In this document: positions 9,211 to 18,450 of the stretch, piece by piece
Layout: each line of letters starts with the position of its first letter
Position numbering within the stretch: the first letter of the stretch is position 1
Assembly: GCA_000224765.2 (NCBI GenBank)
Contig: AGAU01000326.1
Location: forward strand, 1 to 43,025
DNA length: 43,025 nucleotides
Direction of reading: 5' to 3'
DNA from: SAR324 cluster bacterium JCVI-SC AAA005
Lineage (GTDB): Bacteria; SAR324; NAC60-12
Notes under the pieces: generated by a model
Databases searched by the model: none
Seen by the model: the letters and a program-made list of their open reading frames with translations, nothing else
Told to the model about the DNA's origin: nothing
Made by a program: the position numbers and the translations under genes

Positions 9211-9286
9211 AGTTTCTCCAGGACAAGTTCATTACGAATATTACAAACTTGAAAACTAAAATTTATGCAGCAATTGAAATGCAAAA

Positions 9287-9616
9287 ATGTCACTTTATCT
9301 TGTTTAAGGAAAGTATAGCAACGCAGCTTTCAAAGGTATAGTCGATAGCCCACAAGATCAAGAAGCAGCTGCTTAGAAGCTCTTTATGGCAGTCGGGGTC
9401 GATATGCAGAGTGTCTATTTTAGCGTGAGCACTGCAGAGATTGTTGCGATTGCAGAAGGCAGCGCAGAAAGTATGGCAGCAGTGGAAATGGTGACAATGT
9501 CTACAGGAACTTTCACGAGCTTAGAAGGGATTGAGATCATTGACTCTAAGTCAATGACTTCTGCGATAGAAACCGCTAACAAGGTGTTTTCAGCGTACCA
9601 GGCACCGAATAAATAA
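9287..9616 (+). pseudogene. GYD-domain protein gene with two nonsense codons
   Basis: From ATG 9287 the frame reads MSLYLV, stop (TAA 9305-9307), GKYSNAAFKGIVDSPQDQEAAA, stop (TAG 9374-9376), KLFMAVGVDMQSVYFSVSTA and onward unbroken to TAA 9616. Ignoring the stops, it is a complete GYD-family protein of about 109 residues, similar in layout and ending (AYQAPNK) to the intact neighbour at 9680 (GYQAPSK). No frameshift is present, so the loss looks recent. Translation of the last 76 residues from ATG 9386 is possible but would lack the first strand of the fold. Confidence 0.8.
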
Positions 9617-9622
9617 TGAATG

Positions 9623-9655
9623 AACCAATCGGCTGTAGGGTCGATTGGTTTTCTT
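9623..9655 (+). terminator. Rho-independent terminator after the broken GYD gene
   Basis: AACCAATCG (9623-9631) pairs perfectly with CGATTGGTT (9642-9650) around a ten-base loop, and the right arm runs into TTTTCTT. It lies 7 bases after the stop of the broken GYD gene and before the start of the next one, so it isolates the two transcripts. It also argues against starting the next gene at 9620. Confidence 0.8.
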
Positions 9656-9679
9656 CAAATCAACAAAAATAGGGGAATG

Positions 9680-10012
9680 ATGTCACTCTACATGTTCAAA
9701 GCGACGTATACGGCGGCTTCTATCAAAGCAATGGTCGAGAATCCAACCGACCGATCCGGAATGATCGCTAAAGCCTGTGATACCTTTGGAGGCAAGATGC
9801 TCCAATTCCTGATGGCTTTTGGGGAAGATGATGCGATTGTGATTTGTGAACTTCCAGATGATGTTGCAGCAGCAGCAATTGCAGCTCAAGTTGCTGCCTC
9901 TGGTGGATGTTCAAGAATCAATACGATCCAATTGCTCTCCGTTGAAGACTGGGTCAAGGCCTGTACGATGGCGCGTGATGTTTCTAGTGGATATCAGGCT
10001 CCTTCTAAATAA
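9680..10012 (+). CDS. GYD-domain protein
   Basis: Small protein of 110 residues whose start MSLYMFKATYTAASIKAMVE and central GGKMLQFLMAFGEDDAIVICELPD match the GYD domain, a ferredoxin-like fold of unknown biochemical role. Two ATGs lie side by side (9677 and 9680) behind AGGGGA; either may be used. A longer frame reaching back to 9620 runs through the terminator hairpin and is not credible. It ends in GYQAPSK, like its broken neighbour upstream, so the two are likely ancient tandem duplicates. Confidence 0.85.
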   Translation: MSLYMFKATYTAASIKAMVENPTDRSGMIAKACDTFGGKMLQFLMAFGEDDAIVICELPDDVAAAAIAAQVAASGGCSRINTIQLLSVEDWVKACTMARDVSSGYQAPSK

Positions 10013-10132
10013 ACTATTGCTCAATCATATATTTAGCTTTGTTCGGTGGGGCTAGAAATGTTTGGTGCGGCGGGGCCTAGTTTTACATAAAATGTAAACG
10101 GGCTGTGATGTCCCAGAAATTAGGAGCAAACG

Positions 10133-10426
10133 TTGTCGACATATATGAACGTCGTCCGGTTTCAGGTTAAACCGGAATTTAAAGATGTGATCGTCAGTAA
10201 ATTTGCTGAATTCGAAAGACCTTCTGGATACCAGATGGTTAGGCTGATTCAAACAGGAGAGTTCACCTATTGTTCTGTTGGCGAGTGGGACAGTCAGGAA
10301 TCCCTGGTCAATGCCCGTCCTGCTATGATCGGCTTTCTGGATAGTGTCCGGCATATGTTGGATGAGATCAACCCTGAGCTAGGAGTAACTGACCCAGTCT
10401 CGGGCCCTGTAGTGATGGAGCAATAA
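10133..10426 (+). CDS. Antibiotic-biosynthesis-monooxygenase-like small protein
   Basis: 97 residues with the layout of the ABM/dimeric alpha-beta barrel fold: an opening strand YMNVVRFQVKPEFKDV, a helix, then the strand pair FTYCSVGEWDSQESL, where family members carry an aromatic E-x-W-D-S motif. These proteins often act as small oxygenases or degradation factors and have no cofactor. The start is TTG 10133: AGGAG at 10122-10126 lies six bases ahead, while the next ATG (10145) has no such signal and would cut the first strand. The GYD gene ends 120 bases upstream and a membrane protein gene follows 37 bases downstream, probably in one transcript. Confidence 0.72.
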   Translation: MSTYMNVVRFQVKPEFKDVIVSKFAEFERPSGYQMVRLIQTGEFTYCSVGEWDSQESLVNARPAMIGFLDSVRHMLDEINPELGVTDPVSGPVVMEQ

Positions 10427-10462
10427 AAAGCCATCACATCTATTTCAAATCAAGGGTGAAAG

Positions 10463-10930
10463 ATGATGGTAATCGCTCATTTACTTGGATTTGCACTTAT
10501 TTTTATTGCCTGTACGTTTGATTTCATGCGTTTGGCGCTGATGCCCGAAAAAATCCAGTATGTCCTAGATATTCCTTCACTGATCATTGTTGTCTTGCCC
10601 ACTGTCTACTACTCAGTATCTGTACATGGCTGGAAGAGCTACGGTAATAGCTGGAAAGCCCTGCTTGGCAGTGTCAAGAACATAGATAAAAATCAATTGG
10701 AACCTACCAAACTATGTCTGCGAGATCTCGGGAACCTCTCCTTGATCTGGGGAATTTTGGGGACCTTTGTGGGAGCAATCCTAACGCTTCGAGAGATGAC
10801 GAGTATTCTCAGCCAAGAGACTCTCTTCCCAGCTCTTGCGATTTCGCTGATCACTCTGTTCTACGGAATCATCCTCTACATGCTTTGCCTAGTTTCAAAA
10901 AGTCGGATTGAACGACGATTGGTCGGATAA
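10463..10930 (+). CDS. MotA/TolQ/ExbB-type membrane protein, small
   Basis: 155 residues with about four hydrophobic segments (residues 3-25, 38-54, 88-107, 120-142). The stretch LRDLGNLSLIWGILGTFVGAIL, followed by FPALAISLITLFYGIILYML, resembles the proton-channel helices of MotA/TolQ/ExbB proteins, with the G-T-x-x-G and L-x-T-x-x-Y/L-G patterns. It lacks the long cytoplasmic domain of true MotA, and no MotB/TolR/ExbD partner is adjacent, so its role in ion-driven energy coupling is only a suggestion. The ATG at 10463 (or 10466) follows AAGGGTGAAAG. A decayed copy of its last 30 residues lies near 16966-17061. Confidence 0.7.
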   Translation: MMVIAHLLGFALIFIACTFDFMRLALMPEKIQYVLDIPSLIIVVLPTVYYSVSVHGWKSYGNSWKALLGSVKNIDKNQLEPTKLCLRDLGNLSLIWGILGTFVGAILTLREMTSILSQETLFPALAISLITLFYGIILYMLCLVSKSRIERRLVG

Positions 10931-11176
10931 CATATATTGCGAGAAGTGTTGTGAGTTGTTAGCTGACAAGGAAATCTTCGCACAATACCGGTAGATATGA
11001 TTCGGCAGGGTTTTTGTTTGTCAATTTTATAAATTCATGGCATATAAATTTTATCTTAATAAAAGGACCTTTTTAATCGCTTAAGTATTCTTGTATGAAA
11101 GCTAAATTGAGACAAATAGTAAAATTTAAATAAAAATGATTTTTTGGTAAAACTATCTTAAAGAACTAGGGTAAAA

Positions 11177-13948
11177 ATGGATATTCTGAAAAACAAAATT
11201 AATCTGCCAAAGCCGCTACTCTCATTAGTAGTAAACATTTTTTTGGGCTTTGTTTTGGTATCTTGTTTAGACAACAGAACAGACAATGGAGAACAAGCCA
11301 ACAACGAAAATGTTGGTGAGACAGTTTACATAACTTTGACATCTGCAGAATCGAGCAAAACTGGTAGATATCTTGGTACTTACGCCGATGTTGATGGAGT
11401 TCTTCTCAGGTACCGAAGATCTGATGGCATCGGAGATAATTCATCTGTTGAACTGCAATTGATGGACTCCAACTATGGCTCGGCGACCACCACAATGCAG
11501 TGGACAGGAGCGATTGAAAATGTAATACCAGGGGCGCGCTATGATTTTGAAGCAATGGCATATACTGACGGAATGCAATGTTACCAGTTTGTTGAGGATC
11601 TGACTGCAGAAAATACGACACAAAACAATCCAGCTTATGATCCAGATTTTGTAGGTTGTAACAATTTCAGGCAAGCTGAACCGATTATCGACAGGAGTTC
11701 AAACAGTGGGGATTATTGGTCAGGGACTTATAACGGAGTACGAGAAACTTTTAAGGCATATCTTTTCAATGGATCCAGGTCGTATCACAAGCTGACTACT
11801 GGAAACAATAACCTGCAACTTCGTATGTCCCCTGTTTTGAAGGAAAGTGCAGTCGGTACAATGATACCTTACATTTCAAAAATAGATCGCAATCCTACCA
11901 ATTACGCAGCTAATGACAATATTACCCTTTCGATTGAATTCAAGGGTCCACAAGGCAATATAGTTGGATTAACGGGCAAAGCAGTCGGCACATGCAATAT
12001 TGAAGAAGAAAATGCAGGCAATTGTAGTTCTATAAATGAAACTTTTCTGCAAAATCCTAATACGTGGGAAAGCGATCCTGACTTAATCATAAAACTTTGC
12101 CCATCAGCTGGCATAGATGATAATTGGTGGGAGAATCAATGTGTTTTCGATGAAAGCACCATAATTACAGGAATCAGGCAACTCTCGTATCAAATCCCGA
12201 AGAACCCACCCGATGAAATAAGATTCGAATTCGTACTGAATATGAAGAATACAATAGCTTCTTCGAAAGACTCAATCTTCACATATGCCGATGGTAATCT
12301 GGGTCTCAGCAACACGATCTGGTTTTCAATGGTTAGGAATTCAATTGAGCAGATCAGTGAACTTATATTCATGCCAACTGTACAAGACATTTCTGTATAT
12401 TACGATATGTCATCGAACACAGGCGACCTGTCATATGCTTTAATGACTCAAGGAGTTACAGACGATATTGAAATTTTCGCAAATCTTGAATACTTAGGTT
12501 CTACCCCTTTAGGTTTTCCTTCACCATATTTGAGATTGGTGAATACTGGTTCTGAAAGTGTCCAAACTTTGTATGGTAGGATGGATAAAAATGAAATATA
12601 TGAAGCCAATTTAAAGTTAAATTTTGTACACACCCCTTCAGGTTTTGAATACACTTCCGAATACCCATTACCCGCCAATAACAAACCAAAATTTGGTGAA
12701 ATGGCAACCAACTGGAAAACTTTCAAACAAACTGGACAGTGTGAGCATTGTATGTTGACCGGTGACCCTACTCCTGCCGATACATGGGGTGTCGACTATG
12801 GACTAGAGGGGTTTCCAGACGACCCGTACTTTGACGAAAATACGACCGACGAAGATCCTTGGACACTAAATGAGCCAAAATTGAATGGAGCTAGTTTAGC
12901 TTATTCGAATCTTCAAGGAAGAGAACAAGTCAGTACTTCCTCATCGTATGCAAGAATTGCCGGCCATGAAAACACACCAACATACGATCCAGGCATATCT
13001 TACATGGAATTGAAGAATACAAATTTCCTTGGAACTAACTTGAGTGACTTCAACTTTAATTATGTCAATTTGGAAGGATCTCAATTTATAAATTCACAAA
13101 TAAACAATACATGTTTTAAACGCTCGAAACTTGATGGAGTAATTTTCACAAGTGACGATGGTTTGGAAACGACTCAAAACTTGCCATACACTGATTTGCG
13201 GTTTGAAACAACAAGTGGCGATAATATGGAGTTGATTGAAATAACAGCAAAAATCAGTGCTGAAGACACACAGTTTAGAAATGTAAAAATGAATAATAAT
13301 TTGATTTACCAATCAGATTTTGACGGGTTTACTATTACTGGTGAATTCAGACAAAATGATGTTGTAGAAACAACAATTGAAAATTCCGTTCTAGAAAACT
13401 TAAATTTGCAGAATACTAGTTTTGTTTCAACTAGTTTAGCGCTAAGCAGTTTGAAAGGATCCGACTTGAGTAAAACTTGGTTTGATAGCGCGAGTGGAAC
13501 TGATTTCTACCTTGTTGAATGTGACGAAGAAACCACACTACCAACATATGGAAACATCAACTGTCGAAACAACTATTTGGAATTCGCTGAAGGCGCGAAT
13601 CAAGAGTTTGTATTGGATCTGCCCAATGATAAGAACAGAGCTTCTTACTTATACAACGGTGATGCTGACTCTTTCAAACTTTTGGTACAAAACCCAGCAT
13701 CTGTAGCAGTAGAAGTATCATCGAAGAGTGGTGATATACAATTTGCTCTGAGAAAAAGTGGTAGCTCAGAAATTATTGCGTATACCAGTGGAGATAGTCG
13801 AATTACCTCTAGAACGGATGGAAATTATACCACTGTTTGGAAGTATTTCTCTGACTTCCCACCCTTGGCAGATGACGAATATTATTATGTTCAAGTTTTT
13901 GGAACAACAGGAGTTTTTTATATAATCAGCTACTATCAAGAACTTTAA
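11177..13948 (+). CDS. Large lipoprotein with pentapeptide repeats
   Basis: 923-residue secreted protein. The N-terminus has a hydrophobic stretch ending in FVLVSC, a lipobox with the lipidated Cys near residue 30. Residues about 50-150 and 370-480 read as beta-rich domains. From about residue 570 to 770 runs of pentapeptide-like units occur (NFLGTNLSDFNFNYVNLEGS, then SKLDGVIF, NLNLQNTSFVSTSLALSSLK), forming a probable beta-helix. The last 110 residues (YLYNGDADSFKLLV to YYYVQVFGTTG) resemble a pre-peptidase C-terminal (PPC) beta-sandwich. Paired Cys residues (GQCEHCMLTG near 520) may bind metal or form a disulfide. The ATG at 11177 follows a GGGTAAAA signal. I do not recognise a named family for the whole protein; a surface or adhesive role is likely. 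Confidence 0.75.
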   Translation: MDILKNKINLPKPLLSLVVNIFLGFVLVSCLDNRTDNGEQANNENVGETVYITLTSAESSKTGRYLGTYADVDGVLLRYRRSDGIGDNSSVELQLMDSNYGSATTTMQWTGAIENVIPGARYDFEAMAYTDGMQCYQFVEDLTAENTTQNNPAYDPDFVGCNNFRQAEPIIDRSSNSGDYWSGTYNGVRETFKAYLFNGSRSYHKLTTGNNNLQLRMSPVLKESAVGTMIPYISKIDRNPTNYAANDNITLSIEFKGPQGNIVGLTGKAVGTCNIEEENAGNCSSINETFLQNPNTWESDPDLIIKLCPSAGIDDNWWENQCVFDESTIITGIRQLSYQIPKNPPDEIRFEFVLNMKNTIASSKDSIFTYADGNLGLSNTIWFSMVRNSIEQISELIFMPTVQDISVYYDMSSNTGDLSYALMTQGVTDDIEIFANLEYLGSTPLGFPSPYLRLVNTGSESVQTLYGRMDKNEIYEANLKLNFVHTPSGFEYTSEYPLPANNKPKFGEMATNWKTFKQTGQCEHCMLTGDPTPADTWGVDYGLEGFPDDPYFDENTTDEDPWTLNEPKLNGASLAYSNLQGREQVSTSSSYARIAGHENTPTYDPGISYMELKNTNFLGTNLSDFNFNYVNLEGSQFINSQINNTCFKRSKLDGVIFTSDDGLETTQNLPYTDLRFETTSGDNMELIEITAKISAEDTQFRNVKMNNNLIYQSDFDGFTITGEFRQNDVVETTIENSVLENLNLQNTSFVSTSLALSSLKGSDLSKTWFDSASGTDFYLVECDEETTLPTYGNINCRNNYLEFAEGANQEFVLDLPNDKNRASYLYNGDADSFKLLVQNPASVAVEVSSKSGDIQFALRKSGSSEIIAYTSGDSRITSRTDGNYTTVWKYFSDFPPLADDEYYYVQVFGTTGVFYIISYYQEL

Positions 13949-13988
13949 ACAATTTGATATATTCGCTAAATAAATAGTAAAAAAGTAT

Positions 13989-15218
13989 TTGAAGACCAAA
14001 ATAAGATTTGCTTTGAGCCTGTGCTCACTAGCAACGGCACTTACATTGGGTTGCGGCGGCGGTTCAGGCGGTGGAGGTACAAATTCATCTGAAAACTCCT
14101 CATCAAGTTCGAACTCCAGCACTTCGATTCAAGGTAAATTAGCCCAAGGCTATGTAAAAAATGCTCAAGTCTGGTTTGATAAGGTAGGATCCGACGGTAT
14201 TGGAAATTTTGAGCGTGATTTTGGTGAGCGTGATGCGCGTTCTGAAGCCAACGGATCATATAATCTGTCAAACGTTGATGGCGAAGGATTGCTAGTTACC
14301 CTTGGTGGAACATATCTCGACTCTCAAGGCAATGAAGTGCCAGCTGCTCCCATGCTTGCCCCGGCCCCTACAACTGGACAGACTACCTCCAACATAACTC
14401 CAATTACAACACTGGTAGCTACCGAGCCTAGCCTTAAACTAGCACTACAAGATCTAGGAAATTGGAATACTGATATTGCCAGTCCAGATGGAGTTCCCGC
14501 ACCGCTACTGCGCTTAGCCAAAACTGTCGAGAGTCTTTCTGGCATCCTAGCACAGGGAGACGAGCCAATTGCCTTAAATAGTGCAGCAGAATTACGCTCC
14601 ATAATTATATTCGCTAATCAGTTGGCTACACTCTCTCCAAGTCAACTCTCTTCAGCTTCTTTCATTGAAAGCGCAACCACGACGGCACTGGGTAAAATTT
14701 TTGAAGATCCAACGCTGTCTCGCAATCTTAGCAGTGTCGCAAAGAGTAGTATACAAACTTCAATGGTAAACTTGATTAGTGCAATCAATACAGCAATTCC
14801 ATCTTCTGGAACAGTGATTGAAGGTGAGGTGGTGGCAACAATTGAAGAATCCCAGGCGAAGATAAAAGCTACTATCCAAAATGAGCTAGATCAGCAAGTT
14901 ACGATTACCTTGGGAGGCCTCGGCTTCGAATTTGATCCAATTATCAAACAAATAACTTTAGAATTGATCAACGGATCGTTGCGAATGTCAGTTGATGTTT
15001 CCGACGAACGACCGGAATCCTTGCAATACCTCTGGACTAGTAGCCCTAGGACCACCATAACTAATCCATTCTCATCTAAATCTAATATAGACGGTTTTGA
15101 CAACTCCAGCATAACTGCAATAGTTAGAGTCATAGATGATAGTGAAGCGTATGTGACAGAGGTGTGTTCGTGGAATGTAGAAAGCAATCCCGTAACCTGC
15201 AACTTCATAAACAATTGA
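13989..15218 (+). CDS. Lipoprotein with Gly/Ser linker, paralogue of the next gene
   Basis: 409 residues. The signal peptide ends in a lipobox (LTLGC near residue 22), followed by a low-complexity Gly run and a Ser/Asn linker to about residue 45. Then comes a domain with GKLAQGYVKNAQVWFDKVGSD, like the start of carboxypeptidase-regulatory/dockerin-type surface domains, followed by a mostly helical middle (residues 130-290) and a C-terminal beta domain ending in CSWNVESNPVTCNF. The start is TTG 13989; there is no ATG or strong ribosome-binding site nearby. The next gene shares the same domain order and C-terminal Cys motif, so they are tandem paralogues. Function unknown; outer-envelope location is expected. 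Confidence 0.75.
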   Translation: MKTKIRFALSLCSLATALTLGCGGGSGGGGTNSSENSSSSSNSSTSIQGKLAQGYVKNAQVWFDKVGSDGIGNFERDFGERDARSEANGSYNLSNVDGEGLLVTLGGTYLDSQGNEVPAAPMLAPAPTTGQTTSNITPITTLVATEPSLKLALQDLGNWNTDIASPDGVPAPLLRLAKTVESLSGILAQGDEPIALNSAAELRSIIIFANQLATLSPSQLSSASFIESATTTALGKIFEDPTLSRNLSSVAKSSIQTSMVNLISAINTAIPSSGTVIEGEVVATIEESQAKIKATIQNELDQQVTITLGGLGFEFDPIIKQITLELINGSLRMSVDVSDERPESLQYLWTSSPRTTITNPFSSKSNIDGFDNSSITAIVRVIDDSEAYVTEVCSWNVESNPVTCNFINN

Positions 15219-15268
15219 TCAGTTAATAATTTATCGTAATTGCCCGCAACACTCCGGCCAACCTGTAG

Positions 15269-16918
15269 ATGATCCGCTTCAAAGGAGTGCACAGCTTCTA
15301 TAAACAGTTACAAAAGTTAATATTGCTGGCCACCTTGCCGTGCTCTTTTCTGATCACTTGTGGGCCTCTTCCTAAAGAGTCTGAGTTTAGCTGGGTGCTG
15401 TTTGATTTGCGGCTTCAACCAGGTAATCCTTCACCATCAAAACGAAGTGGGACTGGTGGAAGAGGATCCGAGTTTGCCATCGCTGTTCCTGAAAAAATAG
15501 AATTTTCTGAAAAAGGCCCCGAATATAATTCTGCTTTAAGTTGGAACAAAGTTAATACCTCTAACAATATTGTTTCCCTACGTCTCCCAACCAATGAACC
15601 CCTGAAAATTTTTGTCTACCGTTACGCAGTAAACCACCAACAAATTGAGCTTGAGCAGAGACTATATCTTCGAGAATTAGACGACTTAGATCTGATTGAT
15701 TTTGGCCAAAGTGATGTTTTCTCAATACGAGATTCTGGGAATAGTCTGTGGATTGATGGCAAGAATTCATCAATTCTCAATATCCAACTAGCACGTCAAC
15801 TATTTGGAAAACTTGCTCAAAATTATGTAACAGGGGCACAGGTTTGGGCGGATCGAATAGATGCTGACGGTAGTTTCAATCAACTGCTAGATGCTGATGA
15901 AAATACAACTATCTCTGGCCCAGACGGTAGTTACTTTCTATCACCTGATTATATTAACTACATCTTGATTACAGAAGGAGGGTTTAAGCTGAATGCCTCT
16001 GCAGCTTACGTCAGAGCAGCTCCAATGCTGGCCACTGTTCCAGACGGTGGCCAAACAGAAGTGCACATCACGCCGTTGACCACCTTGGCTGCAGTGGCTC
16101 CTGAATTGGAAAATATTTTCGCTGAGAGCGGGGATTGGCGTGCAGACATGGCATCATCAACCGGAGTTTCAAGTGACCTACTAAGGGTTGCAAAGGTAGC
16201 TGAATCTTTCTGGATGCTATTGTCTGGTGGTTCGAATCCAATCGCTGAGACTACCCAACAACAATTGAACGCACTTTCAATCCTTGCCCAGAAATTTGCT
16301 CAGGGTAGTAGAGTGAATTTCTCTGGAGATTTGTCCTCACTGGTAGATCAAGCTGTATATGAGACACTAAACAATCCTGAGATTTCTCGTGAATTGAGTG
16401 AAGATTCCAAAACCATCTTTAGTTTACAGATGACTAATTTGACTACCCGCTTATCTGAACTGCTACCAAACAATGACAGAGTTATCGAAGATGATCTATT
16501 GTCAGAATTTGATCTTTTGAACGAACAAGCCTTCAGCTCACTCCAAACGGTCTTGTGCGAATTCCCTGAAGGTGTGTCAGTTCAATTTGATCCAATCATC
16601 CTCTCGATCTCATTAGTCTCAGGGAGTGACAACACAATTGAAGTCCGTGGCACTGTCTCCGACGAAGATTTTAGTGCATTGAGTGCCTACTGGGCGATCG
16701 ATCCTCCTGAAGAACTCAGAGAGTCGGTTGATCCAGTTTTGGTCAACGCAACGATTAATGAGAGCGGTTACGTTGAAACTACTCTCAATGTGGACAACTG
16801 GGATCACTTTGGTAGCGTTAGCCTTCAACTTACTGAATGCAGTCCCGTAAAAGTCATCACTGAAAGTTGTACTTGGGTGTCAGATTCTGTTCAAGTCAAC
16901 TGCAACTTCATGGAATAG
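15269..16918 (+). CDS. Lipoprotein, second tandem paralogue with N-terminal extension
   Basis: 549 residues. A long N-region leads to a hydrophobic stretch and a lipobox-like CSFLITC near residue 31. An extra beta domain of about 130 residues (including VNTSNNIVSLRLPTNEPLKI) precedes the part shared with the upstream gene. The shared part begins at FGKLAQNYVTGAQVWADRID near residue 185 and includes APMLATVPDGGQTEVHITPL, a helical middle and a C-terminal beta domain ending in CTWVSDSVQVNCNF. The 50-base gap and shared architecture point to one transcript. I recognise no catalytic motif; a cell-surface binding role is a guess. Confidence 0.75.
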   Translation: MIRFKGVHSFYKQLQKLILLATLPCSFLITCGPLPKESEFSWVLFDLRLQPGNPSPSKRSGTGGRGSEFAIAVPEKIEFSEKGPEYNSALSWNKVNTSNNIVSLRLPTNEPLKIFVYRYAVNHQQIELEQRLYLRELDDLDLIDFGQSDVFSIRDSGNSLWIDGKNSSILNIQLARQLFGKLAQNYVTGAQVWADRIDADGSFNQLLDADENTTISGPDGSYFLSPDYINYILITEGGFKLNASAAYVRAAPMLATVPDGGQTEVHITPLTTLAAVAPELENIFAESGDWRADMASSTGVSSDLLRVAKVAESFWMLLSGGSNPIAETTQQQLNALSILAQKFAQGSRVNFSGDLSSLVDQAVYETLNNPEISRELSEDSKTIFSLQMTNLTTRLSELLPNNDRVIEDDLLSEFDLLNEQAFSSLQTVLCEFPEGVSVQFDPIILSISLVSGSDNTIEVRGTVSDEDFSALSAYWAIDPPEELRESVDPVLVNATINESGYVETTLNVDNWDHFGSVSLQLTECSPVKVITESCTWVSDSVQVNCNFME

Positions 16919-16965
16919 GCCTAAGGTAGCTCTTTTTAAGACTTGGTCTGATTTATCACTACGAG

Positions 16966-17061
16966 CTATTCACGCTGTTTTACGAAATCATTCTTTAAAT
17001 GTACTGTCTGGTATCCAAGAGTCGGATTGATCCCAGATTGGTAGACATAGTCAGTTTATGA
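16966..17061 (+). pseudogene. Decayed C-terminal copy of the MotA/TolQ-like gene
   Basis: The frame reads LFTLFYEIIL, stop, MYCLVSKSRIDPRLVD. The end of the intact gene at 10463 reads LITLFYGIILYMLCLVSKSR followed by IERRLVG. The DNA is also alike (AGTCGGATTGA in both), so this is a true duplicate and not chance. Only the last 30 or so codons survive. It lies just after the three-lipoprotein block, which is therefore bracketed by an intact copy and a fragment of the same gene. Confidence 0.75.
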
Positions 17062-17257
17062 AAAAATAGTTAGTTAGCTATATTTTTTGAAGCACGATTT
17101 GAATTCAGTCTTCAATCATCTGAATGATAGAGAAACAAAAGTCTTTCTGTAAAAAGTTTGGCGTTTATCAACCATTAAAGGCTTTTCTGGTGTGCTTCTT
17201 TGAATAGGGCATAACTTCAACCAAGACAATGCCTTTTCAATTTAAGGAGAAATGAAG

Positions 17258-17574
17258 ATGAACATTTCCATTTCAAAAACTTTGAAAAAAGCCAGCTTTT
17301 TACTAACTACATTTGGAGTCTCGATTTCCAAAATCTATACCGGGGGCGTTTAGCCAAAAAAATTGAGGTCAACGGAAAAGTCTATTCACTCATAACTCGC
17401 AGGAATATGATGGAGTTGAGTCCGGATCAGAACATGTGGCTAAACACGACTATTGGTATTTTGATTTACTCCAAGATGAGAAGAGATCTTCCCAAAGAAA
17501 TCAGTTTTGATTACTTAGAGGGAGAGATTGTGAAAGGGATGGATTTCATAACGATGTATGCCATCAGAAGTTAG
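17258..17574 (+). pseudogene. Broken gene of unknown function, secreted-looking N-terminus
   Basis: The ATG at 17258 is well placed seven bases after AAGGAGA (17244-17250). The frame reads MNISISKTLKKASFLLTTFG, a possible export signal, and reaches a TAG near 17352. Directly after, at a run of seven A, a second frame continues with KIEVNGKVYSLITRRNMMEL and goes on to FDYLEGEIVKGMDFITMYAI before a TAG. The charge pattern and continuity suggest one former gene of at least 105 codons with a nonsense codon and a frameshift. Coding-like text in changing frames seems to continue to about 17800. I do not recognise the family. Confidence 0.55.
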
Positions 17575-17994
17575 GAGGCCGCCAAACTGATTGGTGATAT
17601 TCACCTTTTCAATTACCATGGCAATAGTTTGCCAGCATTGTGATAAAGGCTGGAGGCGCGTGAAAATTTGATGGAATATGAGTGGTTCAGGAGAATTCGC
17701 AATTGAAACTCTTCTCGGGGAATGCAGGTGCCATCAGTTAGTTCAGCCGCAAGTTTATGTACAAACGAGGCCTCCCCCTCTCTACTGAAGATTTACAGTT
17801 CTTTAAAGGCTGATCGCCCCAAAAATTCGTTTGGTTTAAAAGACTGCGCGAGAGCATAAGACTGTACAAAATTTTATTTCATCGAAAACTTTCGAATACG
17901 CTAGATTATATTTTAAGAGCTACCTATATGTAGATCTTAAACATCTCTTTCAACTATATTGGTGTGCTTTAGCTTTTTTCCAAAAGAGGATTCC

Positions 17995-18429
17995 ATGCCG
18001 GTTTTCTCAAAAAAGTTTCCTTTAGATGCAGATGCATCTGTAGCTTAGGAAACTTTGTCAGATTTTCAGAATTTTGACAAAATTCTTCCAATTAAGATCC
18101 AAGGTGGAACAGACTCTAATGAGCCAGGGTCAGTTCGTATATTTGAAATAAACAGTAGTATTGTTGTTGAGAGATTAGAAAAATCTGATGATGAATTGAT
18201 GGAGCAAATAGTACTTGCACTAACTCATTTTCTTGAAATTGATGATTTGATAACGAATATCAGAATTTTTGACGCTGCTGATGAAGTAACTCCAAGCTTT
18301 AAGCAAAGTTATACACACTGTTTACTACCAGTGGAAACCGTTGAAAAAATTCTAACTGGTATCTGCCAGACAATCTCGGGTGCCTTGGGAGGAGCAGCTA
18401 GGAGGAAAAAAGAGGTTATTGAAACGTAA
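17995..18429 (+). pseudogene. Unknown small protein gene with an early stop (possible restart at 18055)
   Basis: The ATG at 17995 follows an AGAGGA signal and reads MPVFSKKFPLDADASVA, then TAG (18046-18048), then continues in the same frame with ETLSDFQNFDKILPIKIQ to the stop at 18429. Without the stop the product would have 144 residues. A TTG at 18055, with AGGAA overlapping the stop, could allow a restart and give 124 residues. The protein is acidic with a Gly/Ala/Arg tail (ISGALGGAARRKKEV) and no motif I know. It lies 21 bases before the dead peroxiredoxin-phosphatase gene, so it may belong to signalling locus A. Confidence 0.5.
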
Positions 18430-18450
18430 ACAAATGAGTCACTACCCCTC

